Shown one piece after another: positions 4,354 through 8,023 of a stretch of 8,023 bases of DNA (the first letter of the stretch is position 1; each line of letters begins with the position of its first letter). The notes below the pieces were generated by a model. It was not told the origin of the DNA. It made no database searches and saw nothing but the letters and a program-made list of their open reading frames with translations. The translations under genes were made by a program, and so were the position numbers. Source of the DNA: an uncultured Dorea sp. (GTDB lineage Bacteria; Bacillota; Clostridia; Lachnospirales; Lachnospiraceae); contig CAJTQA010000069.1 of the NCBI GenBank assembly GCA_910578455.1, positions 1 through 8,023 of the forward strand, read 5' to 3'.

Positions 4354-5313
4354 TTAGCATAATGTGTTTTCATCCCCGCCATCCCGAACCAGTTGCTGTA
4401 ATTCCTCTGAAGTTATCACCGCAAATAGTTTGGGTTGCCGGATAAATGCGCTGCGGATGTGGGAGAGCAGATGTTCCTTGCGTTTTATGCTTGGTACGAT
4501 CCAGACGGTTAAGGGGAACATATCGTGTTCTTTCTGCTCCAGTCCGCTGCGGTAGTATTTGTGGTACTTCTGACATTTTTCTATCACTTTGGCTGGCGAC
4601 TCCGTATCAAGGTCAACCTCGAAGAAGTAGCGGTCTTCATATTCTTCCGATACCACAGCCGCATATAAATCCGGCTTCAAAGAAACGTGTTTGCCAAGCT
4701 CACTGTAAGCCCGCCAGCATTCCGGCTCTGGCTGTAATGCCATGAGCCGGGTTTTACCGTTCCGGCAGAGTTCCGCAAGCTGGATGGATACTTCCGCCAC
4801 CGCCAGTGTATGCGCTAAGTAGTAAGGGGACGGTTCAAAAAAGCGTTTGCCGGGATATGCCTTGTGGTCGCGCAGCCTCAGCAGCCGTTCTCCGGCGTGG
4901 GTCATATGCCAGACGAGGGAAGATGACCCCGCCCTCACTCCACCAATTCGCCGGGAAAGGTTGTGGATCAGCCCAAACTCATTCAGCTTTTTAAGGTTGC
5001 GGTTTGCTGCCCGGAGCGCGGCGGAAGCATTAGCGGCATCGGTAAATAAAAGCCGCTGCACCTGTCCGCTCAGGAGGTAGCGGTGCCGCTGGACGGCGAG
5101 CAGGATGTCCTTGTCGCGTGTACTGAGTCTGGCGTCAAGGCTGATCAGCTGCTGCCGGGACAGGCGTCGGTGTGGTTCTGGGGCGCCGCCGGCAGGGGTG
5201 ATGTCCGTAGCAGGTATGGCGTAGGAATCGCATACCATGTACCGGGAAAAGTCGGGCGTGGTGGGCGTTTCCGCTTGTGCTTTCCGCTCCTCGTTCGTCG
5301 GTCGGTTCGTCAT
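4354..5313 (-). CDS. Replication-relaxation family protein (Replic_Relax)
   Basis: The 319-residue protein has the layout of the replication-relaxation family, found on plasmids and conjugative elements of Gram-positive bacteria beside coupling ATPases. Residues 62-145 look like a winged helix (STRDKDILLAVQRHRYLLSG, then a HMTHAGERLL wing/strand region). Residues 165-305 form a second alpha/beta domain with LKPDLY (212-217), FFEVDLDTES (230-239) and K242, a spacing that resembles PD-(D/E)xK nuclease folds. The start at 5313 has AAGGAG 9 nt upstream, and its ATG overlaps the TGA of the ATPase gene as ATGA, showing translational coupling. The likely role is DNA binding or processing at the transfer or replication origin, in partnership with the ATPase. 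This is inferred from family and context. Confidence 0.85.
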   Translation of the reverse strand: MTNRPTNEERKAQAETPTTPDFSRYMVCDSYAIPATDITPAGGAPEPHRRLSRQQLISLDARLSTRDKDILLAVQRHRYLLSGQVQRLLFTDAANASAALRAANRNLKKLNEFGLIHNLSRRIGGVRAGSSSLVWHMTHAGERLLRLRDHKAYPGKRFFEPSPYYLAHTLAVAEVSIQLAELCRNGKTRLMALQPEPECWRAYSELGKHVSLKPDLYAAVVSEEYEDRYFFEVDLDTESPAKVIEKCQKYHKYYRSGLEQKEHDMFPLTVWIVPSIKRKEHLLSHIRSAFIRQPKLFAVITSEELQQLVRDGGDENTLC

Positions 5314-7535
5314 GGTCTTTTTCTCCTTCCAATTGTCGCATCCTCCCATTCCGGTGGGGTCTCGACGCACTCACCAAACAGTTTGAGATAGTCTTCTTCC
5401 ACCTGTTCCGCTGGGATGCCATAGGTTGCCTGGCTCATGGCTTTGAGTTCCGCTGCCTCTCTTAAGGCTGGCGGTGGTGGTAAGGTTTTGCCCTGCACCC
5501 AGCCAGTATTCCGGCCATTGGACTGAATAGATGTATAAATCTGGTAGCGGGGCAGCGCCATAAAATCCTCAGCTGTAAGTTCCGGTGCCATTGCCGCCAT
5601 ATCTTTTGCGTCCCGGCTGTTCAGACCAAATACGATTTTATTTCTCGCATTAGCATCAATTCCGGAACGGATGTTGATGGGTAGTTGGTCGCGGTATTGG
5701 TGTGCCAGCGTCAGCCCGATACCCAGACCTCTTGCCTGCGCTAATGCGTCCGAGAGATCAGTTGGCAGTGAAAGATAATCTTGCAGCTCATCTATATAGA
5801 TCTCCACGATATGTCGTTTCTCTGCCGGAATACCCGCCCGTGATAGTGCCAGTGTCCAAGTCAATCCGACAATCAGGCTACCAATGAGCCTACTTGTTCC
5901 CCCGCCAGTAATTCCTTTATTGAGAGGAACTAATACGATCCGGCGTTTATAAAATAAATCTGTCAGCGAGAATTTTGGCTTTGCCTGTCCCAGTATATTC
6001 CGAAGCCCTGGCCGTAAAGTCAGCTGACGGAGCTTGTTCAGCACCGGTGAGATTTGTGTCCGCTTTTCTGTATCACGTAATGCTTCAAACTGATCCCAGA
6101 AAGGCTTCAGCGCCATGCGGTCTTTTATATTGGCGGTAACTCTCCGGCGGAAGTTCTCATCGGTGAGGAGGGGCAGAAGCCATAAAAGCGTGGCATTTTC
6201 TGCTTCCACTAATGTAAGTAAAGAAGCTGTCAACACATCCTGTGTATAGATTCCCCAGCTGTCGCTGAATATTTCTTTGAGAACCGAGAGGATTGCATCT
6301 GCAATTAGTGATGAGTTGCCATAATCCTTGAACGCCAGCGGGTTAAACCCACAGGGGCAAGAGTCTGACGGGTCGATAATTACGACATCCCCCACACGTT
6401 CTTCTGGAATCCGCATAAGTATATCTGTCACCAAATCCGCCTTAGGATCAAGAACTAACACGCTCCTTCCAGCCTTAATATCCGCCAGAATCAGATGAAG
6501 CATAGCGGTACTTTTTCCGCTGCCGGTAGGACCGATCAGATGGCAATGCTCCAAACTATCCCTCGGAGAAATGCTCAGTTTCTTCGGATTTATAGTATCC
6601 ATACTGATAGCAAAACTGCGGCCAGCCTTTTGGTTGGTCGGGTTTCTGTACCAGCTTGGTGGCAAAGTGAGCTTCGGATGCAGTCCCGGTGTTCCAGGTA
6701 ATTCCTCATCCCCAGCCGGAAGCAGCAAGAAATTAGCAAGTTCCTTTACTGATAGCATTAGAGGAAAATGCCAAGGTACATGCGCTGTGTTAAGGTCAGC
6801 GGGTTTTACATTTTCTGTCTGTATCCTGACTCCGGCAGATTCCAACACCTTGAATGCGCTCATAATACTGTTTAGCCGGATGAATGCTCCATCACCAGTT
6901 ATGCCAATACGGATTACTGTCTGGAATGTATGTTGTTCGGCTTTTTCTTTGACGGTTTTGCGGCTTTCTGCTGAGGCTTTTTGAACATCTCCTAGCAAAA
7001 TCTGTAGCCATGTGGCGTTCGGATCGACTAGGTTGGCTGGCACCGGGGAAGGAGCGTAGCCCCTCCCCAGCACAATCTGTACTACAGTCTCCGTGCCGCC
7101 TTTATCTTCCGTTAGTGCCGCCAGCCCCGCCCGGATCACAGCCCCAGTGATATCAGTCTTGAGCGAGAGCGTCGGGTGGCTAATTCTAAGCTGCCGGGCA
7201 GTAGTAACTGGTGTGCGTTCGGCCTCGTCCATAGCATGGAACTGGATATCGCCATGGGCTTTTATCGCTTCTTCTACGTTTCTGATATACCTCCCGGCTG
7301 CTCCGAGCAAGTAACTTACCTGCCCATTTTTGCCCCGTATTTCCCAGACCACTGCGCCCCGCGGCGATGTGGCGGCAAGATGCGCCAGCATTTCCCAAAT
7401 GGTCTCAATTTTGTAAGGTCGAGTCCAGAGGACTTTCCTCCAGTTAATATCTTCGATTTGGTGTTTACCCAAGATTGCCCACTCCTTTCGGTATTTTTTA
7501 TACTTCCTCCTACCATTCTCCCAAATCTTTATCAT
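5310..7535 (-). CDS. Type IV coupling-protein-like ATPase (VirD4/TraG/TraD type)
   Basis: This 741-residue ATPase should drive DNA into a type IV secretion (mating) channel. The Walker A motif is GPTGSGKST at about 335-343. RSVLVLDPKADLVTDIL follows at about 364-380. The Walker B motif is IYIDEL with Asp582. ARGLGIGLTLAHQ, typical of the TraG/TraD C-terminal region, lies about 20 residues later. Residues 1-300 are an uncharacterised N-terminal region with no clear transmembrane segment, whereas VirD4 proteins usually carry one or two. The start at 7535 has GGAGG 7 nt upstream. A longer frame from 7562 is less likely. It overlaps the preceding small membrane-protein gene by 26 nt and the next gene by 4 nt. 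Inference: the small membrane protein is its anchor. An FtsK/HerA-like pump is the alternative reading. Confidence 0.9.
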   Translation of the reverse strand: MIKIWENGRRKYKKYRKEWAILGKHQIEDINWRKVLWTRPYKIETIWEMLAHLAATSPRGAVVWEIRGKNGQVSYLLGAAGRYIRNVEEAIKAHGDIQFHAMDEAERTPVTTARQLRISHPTLSLKTDITGAVIRAGLAALTEDKGGTETVVQIVLGRGYAPSPVPANLVDPNATWLQILLGDVQKASAESRKTVKEKAEQHTFQTVIRIGITGDGAFIRLNSIMSAFKVLESAGVRIQTENVKPADLNTAHVPWHFPLMLSVKELANFLLLPAGDEELPGTPGLHPKLTLPPSWYRNPTNQKAGRSFAISMDTINPKKLSISPRDSLEHCHLIGPTGSGKSTAMLHLILADIKAGRSVLVLDPKADLVTDILMRIPEERVGDVVIIDPSDSCPCGFNPLAFKDYGNSSLIADAILSVLKEIFSDSWGIYTQDVLTASLLTLVEAENATLLWLLPLLTDENFRRRVTANIKDRMALKPFWDQFEALRDTEKRTQISPVLNKLRQLTLRPGLRNILGQAKPKFSLTDLFYKRRIVLVPLNKGITGGGTSRLIGSLIVGLTWTLALSRAGIPAEKRHIVEIYIDELQDYLSLPTDLSDALAQARGLGIGLTLAHQYRDQLPINIRSGIDANARNKIVFGLNSRDAKDMAAMAPELTAEDFMALPRYQIYTSIQSNGRNTGWVQGKTLPPPPALREAAELKAMSQATYGIPAEQVEEDYLKLFGECVETPPEWEDATIGRRKRP

Positions 7536-7710
7536 GCTTGTGCCTCCAGATACGGAAACCAATTATGGCGATAGCGACGATGATTGCAATGGCGAGCAGC
7601 ACTGGCCAGATTTCCAGAATCCATCCGACTGCGGTTTTGATGAGAAAAGCGGCAAGCGCCAGCATGAAGGCAGCTTCCAAAATCTGTGTGATTAGGTTTT
7701 TGGGATACAT
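7510..7710 (-). CDS. Small two-helix membrane protein, possible ATPase anchor
   Basis: The 66-residue product has two hydrophobic segments, about 8-28 and 31-53 (the second reads WPVLLAIAIIVAIAIIGF), and a charged tail with Arg, His, Lys and Asp. The tail should lie in the cytoplasm by the positive-inside rule. GGAGG lies 11 nt before the ATG at 7710. Three ATGs in another frame lie closer (7720, 7717, 7714), but that frame encodes a Cys/His-rich, non-hydrophobic peptide without recognisable features. The 3' end overlaps the ATPase start by 26 nt. The function is unknown. The overlap and the lack of membrane helices in the ATPase suggest it supplies the membrane part of a split coupling protein. 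Confidence 0.7.
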   Translation of the reverse strand: MYPKNLITQILEAAFMLALAAFLIKTAVGWILEIWPVLLAIAIIVAIAIIGFRIWRHKHDKDLGEW

Positions 7711-7716
7711 CCATCA

Positions 7717-8023
7717 TCATGCCTCCTCTCTAAGTGCTTTGGCACTGTATTTTGGTACGGGATAGCCAGGGATCACGATATCGCTGTCGATCTCGTTGCC
7801 CCACACATCCCAACGTTCTGATTGTCTGCGTCGGGCGAACAGTTCAAGGTAGGGGCCATCGGACAAACGTTCAATTATGGCAAACTGTTCCTCCGGCTTA
7901 TGGCTGTGATCCTGCTGTGCGCAGAACATAAACGAAGGCTGGGCATGAAACTTTACGGGCGCTTTTCCGCGTGTCGCAAAGATAAGCGATTCATGGGAGG
8001 TTCGGACATAGACCCCCAGGCCG
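7717..8023 (-). CDS. MT-A70 family adenine methyltransferase, C-terminal part
   Basis: The 5' end is off the window. The visible 101 residues read on from GLGVYVRTSHESLIFATRGK through SHKPEEQF and IIERLSDGPYLELFARR to WDVWGNE. These are typical C-terminal blocks of bacterial and phage MT-A70 proteins, which transfer methyl from S-adenosylmethionine to N6 of adenine. The catalytic DPPW-type motif would lie upstream and cannot be checked. The stop is TGA at 7719-7717, embedded in a run of ATGs at the start of the next gene. On a mobile element the likely role is DNA modification against host restriction. The family identification is firm, but the target site is unknown. Confidence 0.9.
   Translation of the reverse strand, partial: GLGVYVRTSHESLIFATRGKAPVKFHAQPSFMFCAQQDHSHKPEEQFAIIERLSDGPYLELFARRRQSERWDVWGNEIDSDIVIPGYPVPKYSAKALREEA

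Noticed and set aside
7532..7720. 62-residue minus-strand frame starting MMMDVSQKP
   Set aside because: It has a well-spaced ribosome binding site, but its product has no recognisable features. The overlapping frame encodes a plausible two-helix membrane protein and overlaps the ATPase start.
1..8023. CRISPR array, rRNA, tRNA or insertion-sequence transposase
   Set aside because: No regularly spaced direct repeats, RNA-gene signatures or transposase/recombinase motifs were seen on either strand.

Overview
The window is one strand of a mobile-element operon, probably from an integrative/conjugative element of a gut-type Clostridia (Bacillota) host. Every gene I accept is on the minus strand and is read from high to low coordinates. 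Starts are set by strong AGGAGG-like ribosome binding sites, and adjacent genes abut or overlap. The host assignment rests on the Shine-Dalgarno style, the moderate GC content and the gene families. I cannot name a genus.

Layout in transcription order. At 8023-4354 lies a DNA-transfer block: the C-terminus of an MT-A70-type adenine methyltransferase, a 66-residue protein with two membrane segments, a VirD4/TraG-like coupling ATPase that appears to lack its own membrane anchor, and a replication-relaxation family protein coupled to it by an ATGA overlap. At 4326-3943 is a 384-bp cassette bounded by inverted repeats and holding one 70-residue DUF5049-like gene. At 3907-2185 are a C5-cytosine DNA methyltransferase and, one base later, a small helix-turn-helix protein with two Cys4 zinc-binding motifs. 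At 2178-1789 is a second cassette, 390 bp, with related inverted repeats and a single 78-residue gene of unknown function. At 1788-1462 is a gene-poor leader with two hairpins, two tiny possible ORFs and an orphan Shine-Dalgarno sequence. At 1461-1 are an amidoligase, an overlapping gamma-glutamylcyclotransferase, and the first codons of a third gene.

How the parts fit together (inference): the first block would recruit and pump DNA to a mating channel encoded elsewhere, and the two methyltransferases would mark the element's DNA against host restriction. The amidoligase/cyclotransferase pair looks like an accessory chemistry module that makes and cleaves gamma-glutamyl-type amide bonds on an unknown substrate.

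The most unusual signal is the pair of matched cassettes. Their ends share a core (TGGCRCAGYTAAG), the start codon sits 96-97 nt inside the right end in both, the leaders look alike, and the arm differences between cassettes co-vary so that each pair stays complementary. This could be a family of single-gene insertion cassettes, or an RNA/DNA regulatory bracket around small genes. I know of no description of it, but I could not search.
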